From Voacanga thouarsii (Eukaryota > Streptophyta > Magnoliopsida > Gentianales > Apocynaceae): DNA of 64,000 bases. Below are positions 11,649 to 23,200 of the stretch, piece after piece. A program made the position numbers and the translations under genes. The notes below the pieces were generated by a model that worked only from the letters and a program-made list of their open reading frames with translations, was not told the DNA's origin and made no database searches. Every line of letters begins with the position of its first letter. Positions within the stretch are counted from its first letter, which is position 1. The stretch covers positions 4,216,001 to 4,280,000 of the forward strand of contig JANUWF010001491.1 in assembly GCA_026120185.1 (NCBI GenBank), written 5' to 3'.

Positions 11649-11799
11649 AATTGCCTAATGTGAACCCCTCATCTCTCTCCTAGCCTTTCGAACTGAATAC
11701 CTCAGCCCCATTCTACCTATGTCAACTAATCCCCCAGACCTAGTACCCCAACAGCTGGCCCCAGAAACGTTCCAACCCTCGTGCCCTGTGTCCATATAG

Positions 11800-12600
11800 G
11801 TGGGAAGCATGCCACCTACTATTGCACTGGTGCCTTCTGATTCTCCTGACCCCTGTGTGGGTGACACTATCAACTCTCAAACGGAGACACAGTCTCGTCC
11901 CAAACCTTTGGATACCAAGCAACCAATTCGTACTTGGGATAATGTTGTGAAAGGGAACCATGAGCAGTATAATGGAATGAGATTAAGCCATATTCCCAGC
12001 TTGGGTAACTTCATTGACATTAATGCACTAGACTTTGTGGATGCTGAGGTCAAGCTAGGTTATTGCCTAATTGGGATGTTTGTGAGTAGATTTCCAGCCA
12101 TGAAGGCTGTCATGGATCTTACTAAGCATTGGGGTATTCAATCAAATATACACATGCCTCTGGTTGGCTGATTTTTCGCTTCAAATCAGATGCAGATAGG
12201 CAAGAGGTTCTCCATGGGGGGCCTTATATAGTGTTTGGTCGATCGATCATGCTCAAGGTGATGCCATCTAAATTTGATTTCTCCCTGGATGAGGTGAGCA
12301 TAATGCCCATATGGGTCACGTTTGCAGCTTTGCCTCTGGGTTGCTAGAATATAACGCATCTTAGTAAAATTGCTTCTGCTATTGGCATCCCTATTATGAC
12401 CGATATGCTTACTGCAATGCTTGATTGTCTATCCTATGCTAGAGTTATGGTGGAAGTTGATGTGTCTAAGCCCCTAGTGAAAGTGGTGCCACTTTGATTA
12501 CCATCGGGAAAGATCAAGCAGTAGACTGTGAGGTTTGAGTTTGAACCAGCCTTTTGTAATTATTGCTGAAAATTCGGGCTTGTCACGGAGGCTTGCATAG
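11800..12600 (+). pseudogene. LINE ORF1, DUF4283-like RNA-binding protein
   Basis: The translation shows the plant LINE ORF1 domain: LGYCLIGMFVSRFPAMKAV, then WLIFRFKSDADRQEVLHGGP, then MPIWVTFAALPLG and ITHLSKIASAIGIP. The family binds element RNA. After it, bases 12555-12596 encode a decayed CCHC knuckle in which the Cys positions remain but the His reads Leu, with a stop inside. One frameshift near 12160 separates the two large reading segments and a stop lies near 12345. From here to about 13200 is a low-complexity linker to ORF2 with short open stretches and no recognisable domain. Confidence 0.78.
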
Positions 12601-13204
12601 GGGGAGAATTGAAAAAGAGAGAAAAGATGATGAATCCCATGAGCGACGAATTTAGCAAATGGTAAAAGGGTAGGCCACAAAAAAGGATAAGGCCTTTGTC
12701 TGCACCAGTTGGACAAAACCATCAACTGAGATCACCTTCGCCTGGTGTGACAAGGCCTATATGCACTAACAAGGGGAAAGAGCCAGTCCAGTGTAATGAC
12801 CATAAATGCATGCCGAGCATACAGTCTGTCACTGATTGCAGTGCACAAGGGTTGGATAAGAATTTCACCAGGGACAAATAGGGCCATGGTGGGGCTCATG
12901 CTCATGATGCCCCGTCTTTATCTATTAGGCAATGAAACCAGCTTAGGAAAAGAAAAGGGTAGACCAGGGGAAAGTATATGGGCCATCTACAATTGCGATC
13001 AAACTCATTGATGCATGTACATTTTGGAAATAATACATCGGTTTATCCTACTAGGAATGAAGACAGTGTTGAGGATATTCTAAAAGCAATGGTGAATATT
13101 GGTAAGGCAACCATGCAGGCCACAAAATTTATTTGTTCAATGTGGAAGAAATATGCTCAACGTAGTGTTGACTTGATTGGTGCCATTTGGGCACTAATTA
13201 GTCC

Positions 13205-13909
13205 CTAATAAGAGTAGCATGCTGGAATATTTGAGAGTTCAACATGACCTTCAAGCAACACGGGGTTCGGGGGTTTATTTCTAAACATCGTGTCGACGTT
13301 TCCATAATTGGTCGGTTATACATAACTTGGTTGAATCTGATGGGGGTAGAGTAGTCATCTTGTGGAATGGAGTAAAAGTGGATGTTTAGTTATTCCATTG
13401 CATGTCTCAGGCTATTACAGTTCGTGTCACATGTAAGGTTACTCATGTTGCTTATTTCTTTACTTTCGTCTATGCTTACAATTCTGCCGTGGCGTGAAGG
13501 CCTTTTGTGGGAGGTTATTGAGTGCTTATCTTCCATATTGTCGGAGGCATGGATCCTTATAGGTGATTTTAACACTTATTTACATGTGGATGATAAACTT
13601 AGTGGTACCATGCCCTCAACATATGAAATAAGGGCCTTTGCATCATTCTGTGCAGACACTGGCCTGGAGGATCTCCCCTATGTTGGGCCGTGGTTTACTT
13701 GGACAAATTCGAGAGTTTGGTCTAGACCTGATAGGGTTATGGGTAATGATGCATGGTTCCACTACTCTGTCCAAGCATCGGTGGAGTTCTTCCCCATTGG
13801 ATGTCTATCTGATCATTGCCCCATCATTTGGTTAGTGGTAGACAACAGTGGGGGTTTAGTGCATTCGTTCAGGTTCCTTAATTTTTGGGCCAACCATAAC
13901 TCATTCTAG
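13205..13909 (+). pseudogene. LINE ORF2, endonuclease domain
   Basis: The domain opens with RVACWNI near 13208 and, after a frameshift, continues in the open stretch from 13382 to 13909. Motifs of the exonuclease-endonuclease-phosphatase fold are visible: WILIGDFNTYLHVDDK near 13553, GPWFTWTN near 13687 and the catalytic SDHCPI near 13810. In living L1 elements this domain nicks the target DNA. It is broken from the following RT by stops and frame changes at 13909-14300. The domain identity is clear and the copy is inactive. Confidence 0.85.
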
Positions 13910-14179
13910 GATTTAGTCAAGGGAGTATGGGATCAGCCCTACTCGGGATTTCACAAGTTCACCTTCTATGGTCGGTTGAAAGAGCTTAAGCGGGACTTGT
14001 AGAGATTAAACAGATTAGAATTTTTTCACATGTCTGGTTGTGTTGAACAAGTGAACAAGGCTATATTGAATGCCTAACAGCTATTACTGGACAACACTGT
14101 GGATTAGGACCTTATTACACAGTTCAATGAGTGCAAATGGTTGGCATGGCGTATGGTTAAAGCAGAAATAAAGTTCTAC

Positions 14180-16091
14180 CAGTAACTTGCAAAAGGAAAG
14201 CATGTGGCTTAAGCAGACAAGAATACTCGTTACTTCTTCAACATAGTCAAACGGAACAAAAAAAGGAACTTCATAGCTTCGATTCTCAAAGAGGATGGTA
14301 ACATGACTGACAGCCCAAAGGCTCTAGTTGATGAAAATATGGAATACTATAGGAGCCTACTGGGGATAAGGGTGGACTGCCAGGACATTAATATGGACTA
14401 TATTCATGCTGGCCCGATGGTCCCTTATGACCTGAAGGATGACTTGGTTAGGGAGGTCACCGATTAGGATATTAAAATTGGCTATATGGGACATTAGCGA
14501 TTGCAAAGCACCGGGTCCAGACAGGTACTTTGCTTTATTTTTTAAAAAGCTTAGGGTACGGTTAGACAGAGTCTCTGTGACGTAGTTAGGGAAATCTTCG
14601 CGTCTGGCAGAATCGTAAAGCAGATTAACTATTCTATTATTACTCTGGTTCCTAAGACTAAACATGCAGAGAGGGTGGGAGAATACAGACCAATTTCTTG
14701 CTGCAACGTGCTGTACAGGATTATTTCTAAAATTTTGGCAGACAGACTTAAATTGGTTGTTCCTCATCTTGTGGACATCTTATAAATAATGTTCATACAA
14801 GACAGGCTTATAGCTGATAACATCCTTTTGGTTTAGGAGTTTATGCTTGCGTATAGTAGGACAAGAGTTTCTCCTCGATGTACGATTAAGGTGCACCTAA
14901 GGAAGTCTTATAACTCAGTTAATTGGGATTTCTTACTAGAATTACTTACTGAACTGGGGTTCCCACATCTTTTCGTGAACTGGATTAAGAAGTGTGTGAC
15001 TACTACTTCTTTCTCTGTTGCTATCAATGGGACAGTGCACGGTTTCTTTAGAGGTGCTAACGGCTTGTGCCAAGGGGATCCGATTTCTCCACTTCTATTT
15101 ATTATTTGTTTGGAATATTTCTCATGAGTTGTCAAAATGCACACACTTAGGACTTTATTCAATTATCATCCCAAGTGTGAGGGTTTAAGGATTACTCACC
15201 TTGCATTTGCAGATGACCTTATGTTATTTGCTAGGGGTGATTGTTCTTCTATCCGCATTCTCCTTGACTACCTGAAAGAATTTAAGAGGTGCTCTGGTCT
15301 TGAAATTAACAAGGATAACTCTAATATTTATCTTGTTGGTATCCGCACGACTGATTAGGAAAGTATTCTAGTTGATACGGGCATACCTATTGGGCAACTT
15401 CCGTTTCGCTACCTTGGCCTATCAATCATGAATGGTAAAATATGGCTAACTTTCTACAAACTATTGCTGGATAGAATTGGCTCATACATTAAGTGATAGT
15501 CTGCATGTTCTCGTTGTTATGCTGGGTGCCTCTAACTGATCTAGTCTGTCCTTCATGGGGTTGAGTGTTTATGGTTGTCCATTCTCCCAACACCATCTGC
15601 ATTGATTTGTCAGTTGGATAGGATGGCTAGGGACTTCCTGTGGGACTAAAAAAATTCATCGGTTACCCAGAAGGATATTTGCCTTCCTAAGACTCAAGGT
15701 GGACTTGGATTGCAGAATTTACAAACTTGGAACGGGGTGCTATTGACTAGAATTATTTGAGACATACAAGCTTAGAAACAATTCTTGTGGACCAAATAGC
15801 TGGACCACTACTATATGAAGGGCAGATCAGTTTGGGAGATCGAACATCATAGGGACCACTCCCCTCTGTTTGGTAGACTGCTAGCAATTAAAGATATGAT
15901 CCTAAAGCAGGAATAGGATTTCACAGTGCTGTTGATCTTCTTCACACTTGGGCTATGGGCACTAATTCGTTCATTTGTCAACTACTTTGAGGGTTTATTA
16001 GGCCAATACTATTTCGAAGCAGGGTCTAACCCCCAAACACTTATTCATACTTTGGTTGTGTGCTAGGGGAAGGCTGAAGACTAAGGATGCA
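14180..16091 (+). pseudogene. LINE ORF2, reverse transcriptase and C-terminal part
   Basis: From 14200 the sequence reads as the linker and fingers of a plant L1 reverse transcriptase, with frame jumps (KAPGPDRYF near 14508). The palm then follows at 14888-15127 (NSVNWDFLLELLTELGFP, SFSVAINGTVHGFF, GLCQGDPISPLLF), and the catalytic FADD is at 15206-15217 in THLAFADDLMLFARG. Next come GLEINKDNSN and RYLGLSIMNGK. A weakly conserved C-terminal region runs to RGRLKTKD at 16080, exactly where element A is inserted. Many stops are present. Confidence 0.87.
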
Positions 16092-17628
16092 TGATAGGGC
16101 CAAAATTAGTCATATATTTTCTAGTTATTTGAGGCTATTTTGTGATACATTTTATTCAATAACTAGTGATATAGCTTCATATTTGAGATTTTACCCTTGA
16201 AAAGATATTTTGTGCATTATTTCAGATTTTATGGGTAAAATAAGACAAAAACGTCGCTAAATATAGTAGAGGTAATGCCAGCCAGGATAGGGGAATCGGC
16301 GCCAACAACGTACTGTTGATACGTATTTTGAAGCGATAAAAAATCGGTGAAAACAGAGCTGAACAGAACTGAACCGACGTTACCTGGGAGGCTAGAGGCA
16401 GTGCTGGTTGCACTTTGGAAGGATTGGAGCAAAAATTAAGAAAAAATAGCAAACAACTAGAGAGACAAACCACAACCGGCGCTGGCTAGGAGGCTGGAGG
16501 CGGAGCCAGCTGTGCTCTGATGCTGAGGCAGTACCACTATTTTCGTGCGCGTTTTTTGGCAATTTGTAGGCTTTTAGTATTTTCATACTTCTAATCGGCT
16601 AGAAACCCTAGAGGAACGAATTTAGGCACTTCAGAAGCCTACAAATAGAGGGAAAGCACAAGGAAAAGAAAGAAATTCACGAATCACAACACAAATCACT
16701 CAAAATCAAGGAGGAATTCATTAAATCAAGAAGGATTGTACAAGAGAGTCTACAAAGGAAGAAGTAGGAGGCTTGTCTATTAGTGCTTTCTTTTAACTTT
16801 GTTTTCTTTTCTTGAACAATGATGTATTAATTGTTTTATTGTAATTTGACATTGTTTTAGGTTTTCATGATTTTTAGAGTTACTTTGATCTTTTGATTAA
16901 TTGATTGTTATTCTTGGTATTTAATTACTTATACTGATTATGAGATTAATTTGTTGTTTCTTTCCATTAACTTGCTTGAGAAAGGGGTTGGTGGTGGTTT
17001 CAAGTCTTTCATTTCATATTTGTTATCTATTAACTTGTTTGAAAAAGAGGTTAATTGCTAAGAACTGGGTAATTAAAGGTTAATTGATGTCTGCCAGAAT
17101 ATGGATTCATTGGTTAATTTCATGTTTTAAGTTTGCCAGAATATGGAGATTTATTCAAGGATTGTGTGTAACGCATTTTTTGGGTGAATTAGTTGAGATA
17201 GAATATGTGATGGTAATTTGCCTAGAAGATAGTGATTTCATAGATTGAAAAAGAAGTGAATCTATCTAAATCCTTCATGATTCGAAAAGAATGATTAGTT
17301 ACGATGATGATTAGGTACTTTAAGATCATGTTTGTCAAAATAATGGTTCATGTTACATAATTCTCCATCATTGACTTGCATATATTCTTTTATTTTATTT
17401 TATTTTATTTTTTATCCTTTTTCACTTTATTGAGTCAGTTAAACAATGAAAGAAAAGTGATTAATTCATACTTGTTCCTGGAGGATTGACATTCGTTTGA
17501 ACCCTATACTATACTTAATGATGAGTACGCTTACTCATATGTGTAATTTGGAGTTAACATTTTAATTTACACTTCATTGAGAATATGATTTTTTTATATG
17601 ATTTTTATACCCAAATTCAAACACAACA
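16092..17628 (+). repeat. 5' LTR of element A
   Basis: The LTR is 1537 bp, starting TGATAGGGCC and ending ACAACA just before the primer site. It aligns with the B LTRs at 24314 and 28982. A GC-rich block at 16270-16530 contains the CACAACCGGCGCTGGCTAGG motif. The last part is AT-rich with repeated ATTTTATTTTATTTT near 17395. Confidence 0.85.
16475..16510 (+). other. GC-rich hairpin module in LTR A
   Basis: ACCGGCGCTGGCT at 16475-16487 can pair through GCTGGCT with AGCCAGC at 16504-16510, a perfect 7-bp stem. The same core occurs in the Copia LTRs of this window. Confidence 0.6.
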
Positions 17629-17630
17629 AG

Positions 17631-17648
17631 TTTTTTGCGCCATTGCCT
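17631..17648 (+). other. Primer binding site of A, tRNA-Asp type
   Basis: TTTTTGCGCCATTGCCTGG is a decayed form of the complement to the 3' end of plant tRNA-Asp(GUC); compare TGGCGCCGTTGC in element B. Confidence 0.7.
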
Positions 17649-17978
17649 GGGAACAATATCTTGAAAGCTTGGATTTAACCATGTTTATATGTTCATATGT
17701 CTATATGTAAATATGTAAATATGTATATACGTTCCTTGTATGAAGAAGTGCCATATTTTATTGTTTGTATAATTATATTTTAATTTCACTATATGTTATA
17801 AATAGGTAAATAGGTGGATACATGTTCATAATAACTAACTTGTCTTTGTATGTTTGTATATACTGTATGTTTAGTTATTTAATTTTACTAACCTAATGTT
17901 AATATGGAATATGTGTAATCTTTGTATTTTGAATTGGATGATTTTTACGTCTAAAATGTCTCCACAAAATTATCAAAG

Positions 17979-18056
17979 CAGGATTCGAATCTTATGTATC
18001 TACTTTATAATCATTAGAGTCTTTGTCAATTAGTATGACATCACCACTCAACCTTA
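17979..18056 (-). other. tRNA-like segment in G2 internal region
   Basis: On the minus strand, a B-box-like GATTCGAATCC ends a stretch that begins with GTGGTGATGTC about 60 bases upstream. The spacing resembles the internal promoter of a tRNA or SINE head. No complete cloverleaf could be drawn by eye, so this is tentative. The surrounding 17946-18842 holds no recognisable gene. Confidence 0.35.
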
Positions 18057-18842
18057 GTACTTATTCCCAATGTTAGTCGCAATCTCTAGCATATCCCCTT
18101 CTCAAATTCACACTTAGTGCTATCCCTATCTCAAGTTAACATAGGAGTAACCATATATATTATTGATGACCAAACTATTCAATATTCTTTGGTCTATACA
18201 TAACTTTAAAATTCCATCCTTTTCTTATGCCATTACTATTGGGTCCTGCAGGCTACAACACCTAGCTAAAATATCATTAGTATTCCTTCAACAATAGTTT
18301 ATGAACCTTCACTCCTAGTATTATGCTCTACATTTCCTTCATCTTACCTCTTCTATAATTTAACTATACCCATTTGACCCCAAAAATGCATTATTCTTTC
18401 TTTATAACCAACTTAACTTCTTGCTTCGACCATCATTCGACGCCTAATATGCTAACATAATCCTCTAAAGAAAAATGAGTTAGATTCTTGATAAATTTTA
18501 CTTGTCCAGCTAAAATTTCATGTCTCAAATCAAACCAATAGATCCCTACTTCCTTGCACAATGAAGGATGCTTAACCAATTAATAAAAAAATCTATACTG
18601 TTCACAGTTAATAGATTCAAATCTTATGGTCTAGCTTATAACTACTCAAAAATGAATGGTACACTACACAATATATATAGTCTATATAAAACAAAGATTA
18701 AAGAGCATATTCTTTTAGGAGAAATAAAGAATTAACCTAGCACCACGGTTGCAACAGATCTCACATCCTCTTGGCACAACGAACTTGGTCATCACATATG
18801 GCTTTAACTTCTTTCCTCGAGTAACTACATTTCCTTAGGTGG

Positions 18843-19040
18843 CTAAATTCAATGGTAAGGTCTTAATTGGGCCTGTCCAACTATCACCTTAGGAGATCCC
18901 TCAGGTTCTGTCTCTTGCTCCTCTTCGTGCTCTTTTCCCACATCTGGCTACGAGTGCTCTGTTAGCTCATCTTCAGGTGTTGAACATTTTCTGACATAAC
19001 CAAATTTGCCTTTTGTGTCAATTTTACGTCTAAGTGCCAT
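18843..19040 (-). pseudogene. Short basic-then-acidic ORF in G2, unrecognised
   Basis: A 65-codon frame starts with ATG at 19040-19038 (MALRRKIDTKGKFGYVRK) and turns acidic (HEEEQETEPEGS). There is a TAG at codon 31. It lies downstream of the acidic leader ORF in the sense of G2, and it could be the front of a decayed gag, which often starts with a basic stretch. I cannot assign a family. Confidence 0.3.
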
Positions 19041-19077
19041 CTTCGATCATCATCACCACTATTATAGGTCGACAAAT

Positions 19078-19102
19078 ATAATGCAAAGATTCTTTGCATT
19101 AT
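19078..19102. repeat. Perfect 12-bp palindrome with a nearby third copy
   Basis: The arms ATAATGCAAAGA (19078-19089) and TCTTTGCATTAT (19091-19102) are exact inverted repeats around one base. A direct copy of the left arm, ATAATGCAAAGATA, follows at 19114-19127. It lies in G2 internal sequence. The rest of 19103-19627 shows no gene. Confidence 0.8.
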
Positions 19103-19627
19103 AATGCAACCATATAATGCAAAGATAACATATACAACATTTGCTTACTTATTGAATATATGAGAGTATTTTTTTTTCTTTTTCAAATAAGTGAAATACT
19201 TAAAATTTTTATTTAAAATAAATCATACATTAACACAATGAAATTAGATATCATAGATGACACTTCTATAGGAATCAGATACTCATAGACAAGAAAGTAA
19301 ATGTACCATGAACTTAATAAACAAATTCTCTAATCAACAAATGGCATCACCAAGTTTTCTTACTGCTCTAGTCATCACTCAAGTAGTAGAAAATAGATTC
19401 TTCAAACAATCCTCCTATTCTCTTCCTATAGTATATTCCCAATCTGAACTTAAGTGTACAACCATTAGTTCCGCTCTTCCTAGGACTTTCCTCCACCTTC
19501 CCTTTTCTCTTGTCCTTCACCCCTAAGACTGACTCCCGAAATGCTCTCATACCTGGGGTGAGTCATTATTTTAACAGTGTCCCTTATCACCGGACACGTC
19601 AAAGTCAAAAGGGGTAATGTTGAACTC

Positions 19628-20155
19628 TCATATTGGTAGAGTCTGAGGAGGCACAACTGCCATCTCCTCCTCCTCATCCAACTCTTCTATCCCCACTTCT
19701 ATTTTACTATCAGAATCATCAATCTCTTCTCCTCTCTTATCATCAGCATCACTCAGTTCCTCACATCTCTCACTATCAGCATCACCCACCTCCTCTTCTT
19801 CCTCACCGCCTAAGTTAAGATCAGGAGCTTTCTCCTCAGCCTTACCATATGAGACTAAATCAACCACAAGTATAGGAGTGTCTACTGCATGCACATCCTT
19901 AACTCCTTCTTCCTACTCGGGCAACTCTAGTTCAACAACCTCAACTTCCATTTTCTCTTCCTTACCATCATTTGGCATGATAGGTTTGGAATCCTCAATC
20001 TCCTTCTCACTGTCACTGCTCTCTAACTCAAACCAATCTAGCCTAGGTTCGGGTTTTGTGTTAAAGGAGGATAGATCTACCACAGGAACTAGAACAGGTG
20101 ATCTACCACACATGAGAGGCCACTCTTGGGTAACGGACGCGAATCTTTGAACCAT
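19628..20155 (-). pseudogene. Acidic ORF between primer site and gag of G2
   Basis: A single frame of about 175 codons runs from ATG at 20155-20153 (MVQRFASVTQEWPLM) to about 19628, with one stop near 19911. It is rich in Glu and Asp and in Ser-Asp pairs (ESSDSEKEIEDSKP, GGEEEEEVGDADSERCEE, DDSDSKIEVGIEELDEEEE). I see no zinc finger, membrane segment or enzyme motif. It begins only about 90 bases after the primer site, where gag would normally start. G3 has a counterpart at 34915-34501 that opens with MVRIYRTIGK and also carries DSEDE-type runs. Some plant Gypsy elements carry acidic N-terminal gag extensions, so this may be a gag leader region rather than a separate gene. Function unknown. 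Confidence 0.55.
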
Positions 20156-20242
20156 CCTACAAACAGAACACATAGATTAGTATTAGAGATTATAAAACAT
20201 AATGTAATAAATCCAAATATTTCTATGTGCTGCCTAAACCAT

Positions 20243-20255
20243 GGCTCTAAAACCA
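20243..20255 (-). other. Primer binding site of G2, initiator-Met type
   Basis: On the minus strand the sequence after the LTR end reads TGGTTTTAGAGCC, a two-base variant of TGGTATCAGAGCC, the complement of the initiator tRNA-Met 3' end. It fixes the direction of G2 as minus. Confidence 0.8.
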
Positions 20256-20257
20256 CT

Positions 20258-23200
20258 TGTAACACCCGACTACCTAAGTACCCCAAAAGGGGCAGAGATA
20301 TCGCCCCGTCCTTTAGACAAGGGATCTTCAAAACTAAGTAATAGAAAATACAGAAGAAAATAACTTAATAATAAACTCATTACAATCCCAAAACAATACT
20401 TATATATGTTTTGAAATAAATAAAAGGTAACTAAAATCTCCAATAAATAAATACATTAAAATAATCTTCTAAGCCTCATGGCAACATAAGTAAATCAACC
20501 TTCCAAGTAGGATCAATAGGAAGACATGATGTAAAAGATGATGAGAAATATTTCTCAATAAATCATGTGTCTGCTCAGGATAATTTAACTAAACATTTCA
20601 TGTATGCAAGTTTTGAACAAGTCACAACAAAAAGTCTGCAAGAGCAGAAAATTATCTTTGAAGGCTGAATGTTCTTTTATCAGCTTTTGTAAAGTAAAAG
20701 TCCTCTACTTGTAAAGAAATGACCACTCAAATAAAGTTGACTATGAAACTGTACATCATAAATGGACATGGCACCACACTTTGTGCACGATGACAAGAGA
20801 ACAATCAGGATACCACACATTATGCATTCTGATACAAGGTGGGTGTACAGCCTACTGGGCGAGATAATCCTCCATCTCTACACCCAAACTTACCAATTGT
20901 CCACTCCAAAAATAAACAGTCCACCTAAACTATACTACTAGCTCAGACAGGCCTAACCAACAAGAACTAGCGTCCTGTCTAGGTAGAGTTCACCCTTCAG
21001 AGGTGGCCTCCTACTGAGAGACTTACCCAACCCTTCAAAGACTAGACTGAGTAGTCTACCCATATTGAGTACTGAACGTTATGCTTATTCCACTTGAGAA
21101 GAGTAAAATCAATTAAATGTTTTCTTTGAAGTAGCAATTATGGTTATCAAACGACCTTAGGTAAAAATTTGTTTAAGGAAAATTTATTGTTTTAGTTGAA
21201 AATTTGTTTGTTTGACTAAAATTATTTTATTTTAGCAGAAGGAATAATTTGTCCATAATTACATCCCAAAGTACATCTTCCACGGCAATCCATACATTTG
21301 TCTTGCATAAATGCTTTTGTTCACAAACATCTTTATGCAAGGACTTACTTTGACCTCTTGATTTCACTCGACAAAATAATCCTCCAAGTCTTGCTCAGGG
21401 TAACCTAACCCTGTTTGGGCTAAACAAGTGTATATGTCATGATTGGTGCCCAACAAAACTGCATATGTACAAATAACTCCCAACTTTACATACACATAAT
21501 CAACAACAACACTCAAATATAATGTGAATAGCTTGTGAGCTCTTAAAATAATTTAGAGGTTGTTATTAATATAAGAATAAATTGATGCTATAGTAACATA
21601 AGTAAGTGATATAAGTATTAATTGAGTATGAAAAAAATAAATAATATTGTTTAAGGGTTCGATAAAAATGTTGATAATTTTATAGATAATAATATTGCTA
21701 TAAGGATACTAATAATATAAATAGAAGTGATGAGATTATTATTTATTTCTTTATATATTATATATTTTTAGTTTTATTTTTTAAAGAAAAATAATAATGC
21801 TTAATAATAAATAATAATAATAGTATTTATTATATTATTAATAATATTAATATGATTAAATAACAATAATATAGCTAGTAGAGACAATAATAGTAATAAT
21901 ATTAATTTTATTAATATTTCTCTAAAATAATGGTGTTTAGCATCAACAATAGTAGTAATATTAATACTGTCGATTATGCTTAAAAATAGCAATACCAATA
22001 ATAATACTTATAACATTGGTAGTAATAATATTATTTAAACAAAGTAATATTAGTAGTAATGTTAGTAATAAAAATAATGATAGTGATTTAAGTACCAAAA
22101 GTAGCAATAATATTACTATTAGTATTTAGAGGTGGTAGTAATTTTGCTATTAATAAATAAAGTAGTAATCATACAAGTAGAGTGATAATAATAATTTTCA
22201 AAGCAAAACTTCTATAATTAGCCGTATAAATGTTTTTATGGTAATTGATGGCAAGATCAACAATATTGGAGTTTTAGCAAAATAATAATAGCATCAATCT
22301 TCCTATCTACTATATCTCATGCTAGTGTCATATAGACCCAATTCATAAATATACTAACAACATAACATAACCTTATGTTAAAATCAAAATCAAAATTTAC
22401 ATCATTGAATAGTCCTAATACACATCTCCATTTATACATTATAAAATCATCCGTGTCATATAAATATGCATTTATTTTCCCCAATGCTACTAGATCATCC
22501 ATCATCATATCAATAAGCCATCATCCTATTAATCTTTAGTTTGAAAATAAATGAAGTAGCAAGGACAAAATACTTGTTTGATGACTATTTAAGTCAAAGG
22601 TGTGGACTTGACAAATGAAGGCCTATGAGTGCTTCGATGAGTCTTATAATGTTTGAAGTTGTCCAAAGATGGCAACCAATGGTTTAGGCAAGAGAGAGAG
22701 TGAGTGAGAGAGAGATTGAGATTATGGAGAAAAGAAGGTAAAAGACTGAGAAAGAAGGAGATGGTTGAAATTATTTTACCTTTGGGTGTTTTTCTTGCCT
22801 TAAACAAAAAGGCTTGTTTGATCTGAAATAAGGATCAACTATTATTGTTCTGGTGTTATAAAATGTACCAAATGAGAGAATATGAAGATTTCTAGTTGAG
22901 TTGAAGGTTTTAGAGTGGTTTGGGATGTTTAGAAATTTCTAAATGGTTGAAGGTGGATAGTGTGCATTCTTGGTGTTCTTGATTGTCTTGAGAGAATAGA
23001 AGAGAAAGATAGATGAAGTGGGACAATGTTCTTGGATGGTGTGGCCAAAATTTCTTATGGAAATGAGTGCAGAATTTCTGATTTGGTTTGATAGGATTGG
23101 TTGCTAGATAGGTGAGTGTTTGATGGAGCAAAAAGTGGGTTTTAATTTTCAAATTCAAAGTATTTTGAATGGAGAGAAACTATGAGAGTTTTGAGGTGCT

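Larger units (their letters stand above)
11649..16091 (+). mobile_element. L1-type LINE, both ends truncated
   Basis: In order, this non-LTR retrotransposon has an ORF1 with a DUF4283-like domain and a broken zinc knuckle, an AP-type endonuclease, a reverse transcriptase with FADD, and part of the C-terminal domain. Its left edge abuts the broken LTR of G2 near 11648. On the right it is cut at 16091 by the LTR of element A. No poly(A) tail or target duplication is visible. All ORFs carry stops. Confidence 0.88.
16092..17945 (+). mobile_element. TGATA-type Gypsy fragment A (5' LTR plus leader)
   Basis: This consists of an LTR at 16092-17628, a primer site at 17631-17648 and about 300 bases of leader. 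It matches the front of element B at 24314-26000. The right boundary near 17945 is approximate: similarity to B fades and G2 internal sequence begins. No coding part of A remains. Confidence 0.75.

Noticed and set aside
19633..20150. Ser/Pro/His-rich frames on the plus strand opposite the acidic ORF
   Set aside because: They are the complement of the Asp/Glu-rich minus-strand frame and have no independent support.
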